Shown: piece after piece, positions 53,659 to 64,000 of the stretch
Numbering within the stretch: position 1 is the first letter of the stretch
Layout: each line of letters opens with the position of its first letter
Assembly (NCBI GenBank): GCA_025093555.1
Contig: JAIWNF010000009.1
Location: forward strand, 271,001-335,000
Source of the DNA: Circinella umbellata
Lineage: Eukaryota; Mucoromycota; Mucoromycetes; Mucorales; Lichtheimiaceae
DNA: 64,000 nt
Direction: 5' to 3'
Translations under genes and position numbers: made by a program
Notes under the pieces: model-generated
What the model saw: the letters and a program-made list of their open reading frames with translations, nothing else
Databases searched by the model: none
Told to the model about the DNA's origin: nothing

Positions 53659-53829
53659 ATGCTAATACTACATGACCACGATCCAAAGCATTTTTGTAGT
53701 CACCCTAGAGAATGGGGCCAGCTGCAGAATGTTATAAAATTAACAAATATTAGATTCGCCAATACTGGGTCCTTCAGTGATTTGAATAAAATACAATGTA
53801 CACTTGATTTATTGAAAAGAAATAGATAA
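53659..53829 (+). other. 56-codon open frame, uncertain
   Basis: An ATG-started frame reads MLILHDHDPKHFCSHPREWG and ends with DLLKRNR. The HDHDPKH...EW piece loosely recalls the QDNDPKH block of Tc1/mariner transposases, but the following NPIE block is missing. It could be a short relic or chance. Confidence 0.2.
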
Positions 53830-54417
53830 ACAAATACAGCATCGGTTTATAAAGAGCCACTGATATATTGGAAGACAGTCTGTTGTATTATTTGACTTCG
53901 AGTATTGCTTCTTTTAAAAGCAGTATTTGTACGTTATTATGTCATATCTCGACATGTATGCACATTATATAAAACTATTATTGGTTTTTATTTAAGCATC
54001 TTCAAAGTTGTTCAATTCATTATATTATCAAGTATAAGTCGTATAAAGCTGTGAATTAAACCTGTCTAGGTTCGCTGTTATGAAGAATGCAAATGGTTAT
54101 TGTCTGAACTTATCTATATAGAGCTGAATACTCATTTTAGGACTTTGTTACATTACAAGTAGATGTTAGTGACTCAAAGAAGTATTCGAGTTATATTATT
54201 TATTTCTTTTTATCTTAACTTGTATTATAGACTCTTAGACAGTTTGATTCATAATAATATTAATTTAATAGAGTAGTTTATAACAAACTGTCAATCTATT
54301 TACACCAGTTGGAAATCATATCAATAGAATATCATATTGTCACGAATTTAGACGGAAAAGTAAAGATGCCTAGATTATAAGTTCTTTTATATAAAACCAA
54401 ATTATTTTACGCAAAAA

Positions 54418-54740
54418 ATGGCATTAATAAAATCTAGTTTCTTTACAATATTTGCTTTGTATACAGTACTAGCACTTGCTATCAAATGTAATTATTTTAT
54501 AATTTAGACAAAAATGGTGTTTTTTTACCAATAATGACATATGGTTTTTATTATGATTATATTTATCAAGACAGCTAGCATCATATTCAACCTCCCTTGA
54601 TTACAAGTTTCACTAAACGGTTTTCTTGTAAATATTCAAATTTTATGATTTTGTATTGTTCTTCTCAATTGCAGAAAAAACAGACTGCGCAGCGACATTG
54701 TACAGCAGAGGCCATCCAGAAGGAATCATATAAAAGAATA
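54418..54740 (+). other. Possible small secreted peptide or its relic
   Basis: An ATG at 54418 opens a good signal peptide (SSFFTIFALYTVLALAIK), cut by a GT donor at 54488. Two further pieces can be joined in phase (54576-54603, then from 54675) to give about 52 residues ending SRGHPEGII, with one cysteine. The GHP and K-x-x-C parts faintly echo the secreted protein at 49982-50635. The second donor (GTTTCA) is weak, so this may be a decayed copy. Confidence 0.3.
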
Positions 54741-55454
54741 CTAAATATTACGTAAGATTATATACAGGTTGGTGTGGAAAGAGAAGAAACATTAGCCTGT
54801 CTTAATTGATACAGTAAAAATTATACGTATCTTCAATAAAGATCACGCATGTGTCTTTGATTAAAATCCATTTTCTTTTTAACTTACTGATGTTAAGTTA
54901 ATATACATTGGAGTAATCATAAATTAGAGCTCTCCCTACTAGTAGTGGTGTTGTTATTATGGCTATGTATTGATAATGCTTATTATTGACTTGTTTATTT
55001 TTATATTGTATAAAATATTTTGATTGGATCTTTTATTAGATTAGAATATTTTGACTTGTAACAATTAAAATATAAAATATCCACACAGTAACTAAACATT
55101 GGTTCTCGTATGTTTTTTCTCTACCAAACTTTACATCCTGTTAACATTTCTGGACAGAAAGTTAGAATGTCTGAGCGAAAGAAAGACAAGAAAGACTAGA
55201 CTTTATAAGATGCCTGACTAATAATAATGTATGTACTGCTACCAACTCTCTTCTCCTTTACTTTTTATAATCATACGTACTTTGCAAAGTTTTACTTCAA
55301 GCATATAAAAAAAGAACAAATTTTACCATCTTTGCAAACAAGTTGTATTTAACCAAATTAAAATATGAAGTCCAAATGACGTTTGATTGTATAAGAGCTT
55401 TTTCAACAGGTCCTAACTTGAACACCAATAAACTGTTCTGTTACATCGATTCAC

Positions 55455-56015
55455 ATCTTTCAATTATATACTCCTTGAGGTCATAATCTCTTGAAAATAT
55501 GTTTACATTGGGTTTCACAGTTGACATGCATAATAATAAAGCATCTGGTATATGTGACTACATGTCTACTACTAGTTACATACTATTATCTAAGTATCAC
55601 GGAAAAAGACTATAATGCCAGACTGCAGTTCTGCGGTCAGGAAATTATGGAATTCCATAGCCAGGAAAGCACCTTTCCCACTACTGGTAGCTGTTAGAGA
55701 TCCTCCGATGAAAACCATATATCCTGTGAACCGAATTTTATTATTCTGGTCTCGTTGTTTTAAAATATAGTTCCCTGTGATATTTTTGGTATGATTTTAT
55801 CTTACAAATAGGAGACTATAAGTGGTTAACTAATACAAGAAATAAATTCACTCCATTTTAAGTAGCAAGTACCCAATATACTGATCATGAGGCTGGAAAC
55901 TATCAAATTCCCGCGATATTTTATAAGTTTCTTCAATGTAACGAATTTTTTTCAACAGCTTAAAACATGGATCATGCGACCGTAAAATAAAGCCATAATT
56001 TTGAAAGGGTTTTTG
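55455..56015 (-). other. Coding-like open stretches, unresolved
   Basis: Minus-strand frames free of stops for 50-70 codons sit in a row. One ends in IEETYKISREFDSFQPHDQY. The next includes RFTGYMVFIGGSLTATSSGK and FLAMEFHNFLTAELQSG. A third includes VNIFSRDYDLKEYIIERC. Stops separate them and splice joins are not clean. The plus strand is also fairly open here (RKAPFPLLVAVRDPPMK), so the true strand is not certain. I recognise no family. Possible decayed gene. Confidence 0.25.
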
Positions 56016-56435
56016 TTTGTTATTGTTTTGTGCTATTTATGGAATACACCAACAATCGCTGCAAAACGTATAATATGTAATTAGATTCCCCGAATGATCG
56101 GACGACGAGCGTTTACTTTTTTTTTACTGAGCAGAAAATGAATCAATAAATAAAAAAAAAACTACAATGAAATAGCTTATAATGAAATGTTCAAAGGGGT
56201 TAGATTTTTACGTTTGATGTATTGTTTACATGATAGATTGATAATAGGTAGCAAGTTCGGTACTTTATTTTAGTTGACAAAGAGGAAAATGCACCCGATA
56301 AAATTATGAATTATAATGAGTCATCCTTCACATTCGCTAAATAATATTAGGCGTCTGTACACACGAATACACTTCTAAAAATTTCGAAAACCCTGTCACG
56401 TCACCACATTCTTTTTTGTTCTCATCAACTGCAGC

Positions 56436-56672
56436 TCAAATATGAACTGTTTCCGTTTTAATAATTTGAGAAAGAAGTACCATATTCAGATAAAGCACAT
56501 TATATTTACAAACTGCTTTTTTGATACGATATTCTATGGCAATAATAAGGAGGACTAACAAGAGCAAAATTGAAATTGCTATTGTAAGCATTAGATTATA
56601 TATAACAGGTGTTGTTGTGCCATTTTTTTGGGTCGGGAAAATCATTCCCCATCTTTTTGTACACTTTCCCAA
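56436..56672 (-). other. Open frame with one strong membrane segment
   Basis: A 78-codon frame starting at TTG or an internal ATG contains NLMLTIAISILLLLVLLIIA followed by EYRIKKAV, a textbook single-pass helix with positive residues on one side. No ATG-initiated upstream part or partner exon is clear. It could be an exon or fragment of a type I membrane protein. Confidence 0.25.
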
Positions 56673-57761
56673 GTTTTTACCTAGAATAGTATTACAATGA
56701 TCTTATCCATCAGCTGGAGAAGAAGAAACTAGATATAGAAAGTAAAACGAGGAAGAAAAAGGCGGGGAGAAGATTTTTAGTTGCATATGCATTTATATAC
56801 TTCAACCAATGGGATTCTATTTCAAGTACGGTGTTTATATATCTTGTATATTAGATGATACACAATCAAGACCGCACTGTCAAAGGCCTTGTGACCAATA
56901 AAATTTTATATAGAAAACTATAGCGCGTTTTTCTTTTATGGCAAGACTTTGCACACGATAGATTTTGAAGTATAAGGTAAGCGGGTGTTATACTAATATA
57001 ACATTACACGTAACAATAACATTTATAAATCCCAGGATTAGAATTAATTACAGTAAGTACGCATTATAATATTATTTTTGTACTTGCATCTATTTTTGCA
57101 TTGACAGCTTATCATAATGACTAATTTTTTTGGGGGGACGAATGTTGGTTGGTTGATTGATAATCATGATCATGATAGCGGTAGAATAACAATTATGCGG
57201 CGTATAGCGTGCTCTAATTCATCCTGTTTTATTTCCTTTTTCCTCCTGAACTAATATTAGTAAACCGTGCGAGAAATTGACGCAGCTTCTTTTAACAAAT
57301 CATGCTTTACAAATTGTCGTTATATAACACATTCCCTCCCGAGTCTCGACCTTTCATGCGTTATTCGGGGAAATGCGATGAAGTATCTTACTTTTTTTCT
57401 TTGAATCATATGATTTTCTAAAAAAAATTATTACAGTTGAGGGCTAATACCAAAAAAGAAAAAGAAATCCTTAAGAAACATTGATTATGATGATCAAAAT
57501 GTTTGTTTCCAAGGGAAAGTATCTACATTTGAAATTAACTCACTTGTAATTTCTACTTTTTGCTCTATTGTCATGGAAATTATGAGAAAAAAATTTAATA
57601 TGAAAACCTATTTTTTAGAGTTTCGATAAGGAACAAATTAGGGAAAAAAGGCATAAAACAACTATTAAGATCCGTCTGGTGACACAAAAGAAACGAGTGG
57701 CGGATCAATCTTTTTTTTTTTTTTTTGGTGCTTAGCTGTTATATTATTTCTGGCGTCATTC

Positions 57762-58045
57762 ATTGGAGGCCAAAATGGTCAGAGTTAATCAAAATTTCTT
57801 TAAAGTGATTGGATAATCACCGTGAGAAATTTAACCCAATGAGGAAACCAGTATCCATGTTGAGCTGAGGCTTTTCCTTTTTTAAAACTGTTGCTTTTTT
57901 ACTCCCTGTTCCTCATCTTCTTTCCCCCTTTTCTACTCTATTCCTTGCCTTAACATTATAATCACAGCCGCCACAACAGCAATTTCTTTCAAAATTCAAT
58001 TTCCTTTACTTTTTTGTTCTTTTTTCACCACGTTTCAATATAAAA
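57762..58045 (+). promoter_or_regulatory. bHLH gene promoter with three CCAAT boxes and TATA
   Basis: CCAAT boxes occur at 57762-57766 and 57808-57812 (both as ATTGG) and at 57836-57840 (CCAAT), within 80 bp. A TATAAAA is at 58039-58045, 52 bp before the ATG. This is a typical arrangement for an NF-Y/HAP-driven fungal promoter; binding is inferred. Confidence 0.45.
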
Positions 58046-58096
58046 CAGTTTGTCCAAGACTACGGCGATTGTTCGAGGGCTAAGGCACTTTCAACA

Positions 58097-59716
58097 ATGA
58101 GACAGGGATTTCAAGACGGTTTTCACCAATCCGTGTTTCCTCTTGCAACTGCTGTTTCGTCGTCATCAGTGCCGATGTCCTCTCCTATTACCTCGTCTTC
58201 TAATCAACAACAGCTAAGTCAATCGAGTGATGTGATGGACGAATGCAATGACTCATCACCACCTCGAACATTGGAAAGCGACGAATATGAAGATGAATTT
58301 GATACTAGTGGAGATGATCAGTCTGATCACCGATTATCACCTCGACGACAACAACAGCAGCAACAACATTCACCACGAACAACCTCTCCCTTTTCTCCTT
58401 CTTCTTCTGCAACACCTCCCCAGGCATTATTTTTGAATTTTACTTCGGATTTGGAACCACATGTGAATATGAAAGCTTCCAACAAATCAAAAAAAGCCCC
58501 TGCTTTTAAATTGAATGGCGTCAATCTGTTGAATCGGTAAGAGAAACGAGGATTCTTAATTCGGTCCATTTTTCCGGGATTAAGCTACTAATTCAAATAC
58601 AATACACACAGCTTATTAACCGTCTTCATAACTTGATTGTCAACAAAAAAACATTTATAGTAAAAATGTGGACAGCAAAACAGCAATCGAAAGAATTCAG
58701 CGACGGCGCGAAAATCATAATCACGTTGAACGAAGGCGACGAGATAATATCAACAACACAATATTTGAATTATCTCGTATTGTACCTAATGCTGTTCAAC
58801 AAGGACAAAAGCTCAATAAGGGCAAAGTACTCAAAATGGCATTAGATCATATTCTTGTAAGAATGATTTCTTTCATTAAATTTTATTATCCTATATATTT
58901 TGCTTTTTTTATATTTTATTATTATTCTGTTTCTAATAAAAGTAAACATTGCGATGTTTCTATTCTTTTTCCCTTTGTTTCAAATGATAGGAATTACAAC
59001 GGGAAAATGAATTACTCAAAGAACGGCGGGGCCAACCAAATGACGGCCGAACAGCCGGTAATTTGACACTTTCGGAAGGAGTTACCAAGCACGGTGATTC
59101 AATTCCACAAAGCGGCGGTTGTGGAACAACAACTGCGATTCGGCGTACTTCTGACGCTGTTTCTATTAACACAGATGGAAGTTTACCAGTAAGTTTACCG
59201 ACTCATTTTGAACAAGCTGAGTTGGTCGAGATGGATATTAGTACCAATATTAATAGCAGTTCGGGAGTAACGCATCATCATCACATCGGCAATGGTAACA
59301 ACAGTAGCAATAGTAATAATTACTTGTCCAATCACGTTATTTCTCCCTCGGCACCTAGTCCTTCGGTTCATCAGTACCGTCAACAACAATCTAACAGTAA
59401 TAATAGCATGGAGATAAATCCACAACAACATTTTCAACACTCATTATCATTACCTAATTCACCTCTCGCAGGGCCTATGCTAAATATGACACTTCCACCA
59501 TTACATGCTTCACCTATGCCTTTCATTCATCATTCACAACAACACCCAACATTACATGCAGTGCCATCCACCAATTCACAGGAACAATCGGTACCTAGGG
59601 GAATACGTCATCAAACTGAATTGGATAATAATATATCTCCATCTTCTACTTCATCGAATAATGTTTTACCGCCATTACAGTATGAAAAATTATATAATGG
59701 CACGTGTAAATTTTAA
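58097..59716 (+). CDS. bHLH-zipper transcription factor (USF/MITF-like)
   Basis: Three exons (58097-58536, 58661-58856, 58991-59716) give 453 residues. Residues 1-145 are S/Q/P-rich. The bHLH domain (about 157-212) has the basic region RRRENHNHVERRRRDNIN with the H-E-R residues that contact CACGTG E-boxes, helix 1 NTIFELSRIVPN, a loop, and helix 2 GKVLKMALDHIL. It runs into a short leucine-zipper-like ELQRENELLKERRG. The C-terminal half is low-complexity N/S/H/P. HNxVERRRR lies between USF and MITF/TFE types. It should act as a nuclear dimer on E-boxes such as the CCACGTGG at 14979, a link that is pure inference. Targets unknown. Confidence 0.88.
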
Positions 59717-60128
59717 CAGGCCACGGTTTGCTTTTCAAATTTTTAATTTCAACTTTTTTTTTTTTTGCATTGCTGTTTGTTGTTTGTTATTTTTATGCTT
59801 CTGCACATCATTTATGAATATTATTTGAAATATTTGTTTGTGTAATGTTTTGTTTTTGCGTTTTATAAACAAAATGCAGATCATTCTATATAATAATCGA
59901 GTAATATGGTAAAATAAAAAATAAAATATAAAAATAAAAGGTATGTGTACAACGAAAATTTCAATAACTGGGAAAATGAAAAGAAAAAAAGTACTAGTAG
60001 GTTGTTTTTTTCCGTAACAAAAGATGAAAGATGTTGGAAAATGGGGAGAAGCGAAAAAAATAGAAAATATGACACATGAAAAGAGAGGATTGTTAGAATT
60101 ATGGCTATTATTATTGCTGTTATATTTT
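59717..60128. other. Convergent spacer
   Basis: 412 bp between the bHLH stop and the GT49 stop, AT-rich, with T runs at 59754-59766. Two minus-strand open frames here are low-complexity F/I/L runs without family support. Confidence 0.4.
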
Positions 60129-61895
60129 TTACTGGGCATCTGCGGCTGGTATGTTCATTGCCGATCTGAATCCACGTATTTTTTGGCATTCCTCCCTAAG
60201 GTTATCAGCCTTAGGAGAATCCCATTCACCTGTGGCGACAAATACACGAGCATAGCGTAAACATAGCTCTTCTCTGAAATTGCTATATAATTTTCGATTA
60301 TATTGACGCTATACAGATATAAATAAATGTGTTTTAGTAATTTTTCTAAATATAACCATATTTTGCTCATATGATCAATAAAAATTTGTTTTTACCTCTT
60401 TTCGTCGTGTGGCCTCCGGGTATTCATGAGTTTGATGAATAAGAAAATCATTTGGAAGAACCCAATAATCAATTCCAGATAGGAAAATTTCGTAAAGACA
60501 TGCTGCTTTGTTTGCACCATAACCAATAAACCGTTCATCACACCAAGGCGATCCATCCTTTTTATAAATAATATATGGTTCATACGAGAAATTATAATCG
60601 ACGACTTTATAAAGTTCCAAAGACTCATACCATTTCGTGTAATTTGTAGATCCATGGCCCTTGAGCCAAGATTTATGAAACATGTCTAATTTTCCGGCAT
60701 TGACTTCCTCTAACATGGCTTCTTTAGTTGTAGGGAACATGTGCCAATCCAAGCCATCATCACCTACTACATATTCGAACGCGGGTACAACCAATGCTGT
60801 GGAACCTGATGCTAACATTTCCATAATTTTGGGATTGCTTCTGATACGTTGACGAAAATTGGTGCATAAATGAAAATCGACATCCAACATCATGATATAG
60901 TCGGTACGTGAAAAAAATTTAGCAACGTTACGCCAAAGATTGAATTGTCGATCGAAATTGTCCAAGACCAAATGAATATCAACATATTTTCGCATATCAG
61001 GATTACTTTGATATATCGTATCAAGTTCACTCAAAACTTCTTCCTTTGATTCGTCATCATTTACATGAATGGCAACAGAGATGGGTCCTATAAAATTTTA
61101 TTTTTGTTTATATAATTTAATTTAATTGCATAAGCAAGATGGTGTGTGAAATATTTTTAGGGCCTTTCTTTTTTTATCTTGTCCCATACAATGGGTCCGC
61201 TTTACTGCTACGGAAAAATATTGAAAATAGCAGGAAAAAGGTTAAATTTTTTGTTACCTTGATAATGACTTGCTAAACGACTTAATACTTTGAAACGATT
61301 TCTAGTAACCAAAGTTGCCATTGTAATATCATCCTTTTCAAAACTTTCAGTTCCTTGATAGAAGAAAGGTTTAAGATTCACAGGACTCATTGCATCGGAA
61401 AAGATTTTCGAGAAGACATAGCTTTCCGACATTTGTTGTGTTGTAGCACCTTCAAAAAAATAAAAAATATAAATGCAGGAGACACAATTGAAAAATAAGA
61501 GGACTTTTCTTTTCAACACGCAATAAACGAGAAATAATTATCAACATTCGAACATGAGTATATATATATATACCTTTATTATCATAAGAAAAAACGACAT
61601 TATTGCCTTGACTATTTTGTTCTGATACTGGTTGCTTGGTTACTGCAGCAAAGTTTTGAGGTGGCGGCGGAGAAGCCTGAGATTGTCGTTGCTGTGATGG
61701 GGAATCGAGATTGGGTTTAATAAGTTCATCTCCATCGGCTCGTGGAAAGATTGGTGTTGTATCTTGAGTTGAAATGGAACGATCGCCATGCGAGGAATAG
61801 AAATGGTTGGCTGTAAGTACCAACGATATTACTGTATATAATATGAGTAGGTATTTGAAGCCCCTAGAGCATGACGGTGATACTTCGAGCCTCAT
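60129..61895 (-). CDS. LARGE-like glycosyltransferase (GT49)
   Basis: Four exons (61895-61574, 61449-61258, 61087-60396, 60308-60129) give 461 residues. A short cytoplasmic tail and a membrane anchor (YLLILYTVISLVLTANHF) are followed by a P/Q/S stem. The catalytic part has the GT49 pattern: VTRNRFKVLSRLASHYQGPI, ISVAIHVNDD, QFNLWRNVAKFFSRTDYIMM, the metal-binding DVD in LDVDFHL (about residue 238), then WLKGHGSTNYTKWY, YEPYIIYKKDGSPWCDERF and a final LPNDFLIHQTHEYPE. GT49 includes animal LARGE and B4GAT1, which add glucuronic acid to glycans; the fungal acceptor is unknown. It is a Golgi type II protein. The final exon was added by phase and ends in IPAADAQ. Confidence 0.88.
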
Positions 61896-63144
61896 TGATC
61901 AATTGTAAAATAAACCTGATAATAAATATAAACTTCAGCTCGTTTGTTGTTTTTTGTTGTAAAAGTAAATAAGTGTATCAAAAAAAAAAAAGAAAAGAAG
62001 AAAAAAAGTAAAAAAAAAGAAAGAGAGAGAGACGGACAGAAGCGATCGAGAATCGGTTAGCTGGGACGAATGCAGAAAAAGAACACAAAAAGCATCGGAC
62101 TTGGTAACTGACTTATACCATATACGTCGATCGTATATTATATGGCATGGTTTGTCTTTTCTTTTAAGAATATGCTGCAAGCTACTAAATATATCCTCCT
62201 GTGTATAACCTACAGCATATTTTACCAATGATAATATATAATATATAAAAAGCAAAAATATATTTTAAGTGTATATTTCGTACACATGTTATAACTGTTT
62301 ATCAACAAAACGAGAATCAGGTCCGAGTGTGTTCCAAAATCACAGACAACAGAAAGAGCAAACCAAAGATAAGTTAAATATAAAAAGGTTTTATTAGCCG
62401 ATATCCCCGATTGATAATTTCGTTTTTTTAGTGCGTTTTTTTTTTTGGATCCTTGTTTAATTACAATATTTATTATTATTATTACCCTCGCTAAAATACA
62501 TTCTGTGTTATTATATCTTAGCAATGTACCCAGCCAAGGCAAAAAAAGGTTATATCATATAATCAAATAAGATAAATAATTCTAACATTATGCATTATAT
62601 GAAAAATAAAGCCACATTTTCGAATATAACGAAAGCAAAAATTCTGCTAGTTCATGTAGATAAAATATATAGGGATTAGTATTGGAATGAAATTTTATTA
62701 ATCTGGAACAAGGGGGTATAATTTAGTTTATTCTTTATGTTTAAAAACGAAACACAAAGCATATTCTCTTTATATTAATATCATGTTTACATTGTACAAT
62801 TTTAGATAGCTCTTTTTTTTTACATCTTTATTAAACTTGTGAATTTTTTATTATCATATATCATTGTAGTTTATATAATAGATGTTCAATTCTCGGTACC
62901 TGGGCTTCTTATGGTTTTTTTTTTCTCTGTCGTTCTTCTGGTTTCAAATAATTTTTTACTATTACAAAAACCCCCGATGAAACCAGCTGAGCTAAGTTAC
63001 AAAATTGATGCAAAAAACTGGTTATAATATAAAACGTTCTTGTCAAGATAAAAAAGAATACAGAGAGAATTGGGAGGATATACATATAAATGAAGATAAA
63101 AGATGATAAATGCTAGTAATTTGTTCTAATATGATAGTGACCAA
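61896..63144. other. Intergenic region GT49 5' / MTFP1 3'
   Basis: 1249 bp. The GT49 upstream part has A-rich runs (61980-62022). Minus-strand frames at 61935-62255 and 62222-62542 are homopolymer-rich and unlike any family. A plus-strand frame at 62839-63027 is hydrophobic by T-richness. No gene is called. Confidence 0.4.
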
Positions 63145-63854
63145 TTATTGTGTTTTCTTTTCTTCGTTTACTGTTTGGTGGGCGACGTGAGGGACATGGT
63201 TTTTATCTCGCAAAACCAAAGGCTCGATATAATCATCGAAAATCTTATCTACTGCGGTTTCAACGGGATGATCAAACATGTAAGGTAGAAAAGGCACAAT
63301 ACCTAACCCCAAAGACGTAGGTCCCCAAGCCTTAATCTTGGCATTCTTCACATTAGCAAAAATAGTTTTAGCACTATACTTTACAAGCGAATGAATTGTA
63401 AACATGGGTAATGCCATACTTGCTAACGATTGAAAAATACCACGTTTAACAACCATTGTGGCCACAACTCCATTATCCTGAGCATTTTAAAATGGCAATG
63501 AGCTAAAAAAGTTTCTCGGTATTCGCAGGAATAAATAAATTTAATTACCTTGCCAGCTTGAATAGCTTTATAACCTTCATAAGATACATCAAGGCCGAGG
63601 TAAACCCAACTAATTCTATAAGCTGCTTTGACAACAGCTGGAGGGACAATAGGACGGAAAGCTTCACCAACATCGCTTGTATATGCCAAATATCTTGATG
63701 ATGCTGTTATCGCAGTTCGTAATCGCGCACCATAAGCAAGATAACGAGCACCTGTATCAAGAGAATCTATATTACCCTGTTGAATTTGTGTTGACAAGTC
63801 CTTTTGTTCGTTTTGTTGCTTAGCAGGATGTTTCTGCTCTTCTGTAGTAGTCAT
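63145..63854 (-). CDS. MTFP1: Mitochondrial fission process protein 1 (MTP18)
   Basis: Two exons (63854-63549, 63477-63145) give 212 residues. Core motifs of the MTP18 family: DTGARYLAYGARLRTAITAS, RYLAYTSDVGEAFRPIVPP, VVKAAYRISWVYLGLDVSYE, DNGVVATMVVKRGIFQSLAS, LPMFTIHSLVKYSAK, KAWGPTSLGLGIVPFLPYMF and DHPVETAVDKIFDDYIEP. In animals it is an inner-membrane protein needed for mitochondrial fission. The N-terminal 30 residues are polar and Q/K-rich, without a classic presequence. The protein is longer than human MTFP1 (166). Identity is secure. Confidence 0.93.
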
Positions 63855-64000
63855 GTTTATTGTTGATGCACAAAAAAAAGAAACCAACTACACACCACCC
63901 CTTTATTTTTTTACTGTATTTGGGTTTCATATCTAAAAAAAATGGTCACATGTAGGGCAATTTCTTTTTTGCGTTGATTCACAATTTTTTCATCGGTTAC
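63855..64000. other. Window edge, MTFP1 upstream
   Basis: 146 bp of AT-rich DNA before the MTFP1 start. No feature was recognised. Confidence 0.35.

Larger units (their letters stand above)
52238..58096. other. 5.9-kb gene-poor AT-rich region
   Basis: No full-length gene can be read here. Several short coding-like open stretches are listed separately (53659-53829 +, 54418-54740 +, 55455-56015 -, 56436-56672 -). The rest has frequent stops in all frames. The last about 350 bp hold the bHLH gene promoter. There is no sign of rRNA or tRNA genes. Confidence 0.5.

Noticed and set aside
62222..62542. 106-codon minus-strand frame upstream of GT49
   Set aside because: K/N/I-rich, runs through homopolymers, and has no family or splice support.

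Overview
The window is nuclear DNA of an early-diverging filamentous fungus, most likely Mucoromycota (Mucorales or close). The signs are AT-rich DNA, many short GT-AG introns (about 50-110 nt, sometimes more than ten per gene), poly-T tracts in leaders, Q/N/H/S homopolymers in regulatory proteins, an H-type ferritin (a family I associate with early-diverging fungi and not with Dikarya) and a delta-12 desaturase of mucoralean type. Splice sites were read by eye from GT..AG signals, phase continuity and protein-family continuity. They are models and are not backed by transcripts.

Layout. 0-5 kb: a Golgi-type O-fucosyltransferase-like gene (-) divergent from a ferritin gene (+). 4.7-13 kb: AFG2 (-) divergent from YAK1 (+). 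13.8-18.4 kb: mitochondrial ribosomal protein uS10m and the GID/CTLH scaffold GID1 (RanBPM type), both (+). 18.7-22.4 kb: a small conserved protein (-) divergent from a 1007-residue PPR protein (+). 22.4-25 kb: an AT-rich gap with an unexplained 100-codon open stretch. 25-30.6 kb: EAF7, delta-12 desaturase and TBCE, all (+). 31.5-40.5 kb: aldo/keto reductase, a Slt2-type MAP kinase with an unusual THY loop, and an IQGAP with 17 or 18 exons, all (-). 41.8-44.7 kb: an HRI-type eIF2alpha kinase (+).

45.3-49 kb is a transposon graveyard: a broken gag-like gene, an exact 82-bp-period tandem array with nested inverted repeats, and a broken DUF4218/Tnp2-like transposase. After it come a small secreted cysteine protein (50 kb), nucleolin (51-52 kb, -) and a 5.9-kb gene-poor stretch with several short doubtful coding signals. 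58-64 kb holds a bHLH-zipper regulator (+), a LARGE-like GT49 glycosyltransferase (-) and MTFP1 (-).

Most of the gene content is core eukaryotic housekeeping: ribosome biogenesis and translation control (AFG2, nucleolin, uS10m, HRI-like kinase), signalling and cytoskeleton (YAK1, MAPK, IQGAP, TBCE), protein glycosylation, mitochondria, chromatin and lipid desaturation. I see no gene cluster forming one pathway and no clear novel multi-gene system. The most unusual items are the 82-bp array in the transposon graveyard, the THY MAP kinase, a GC-AG intron with possible 9-nt and probable 13-nt exons in the IQGAP gene, and hidden open stretches in the two large gaps.
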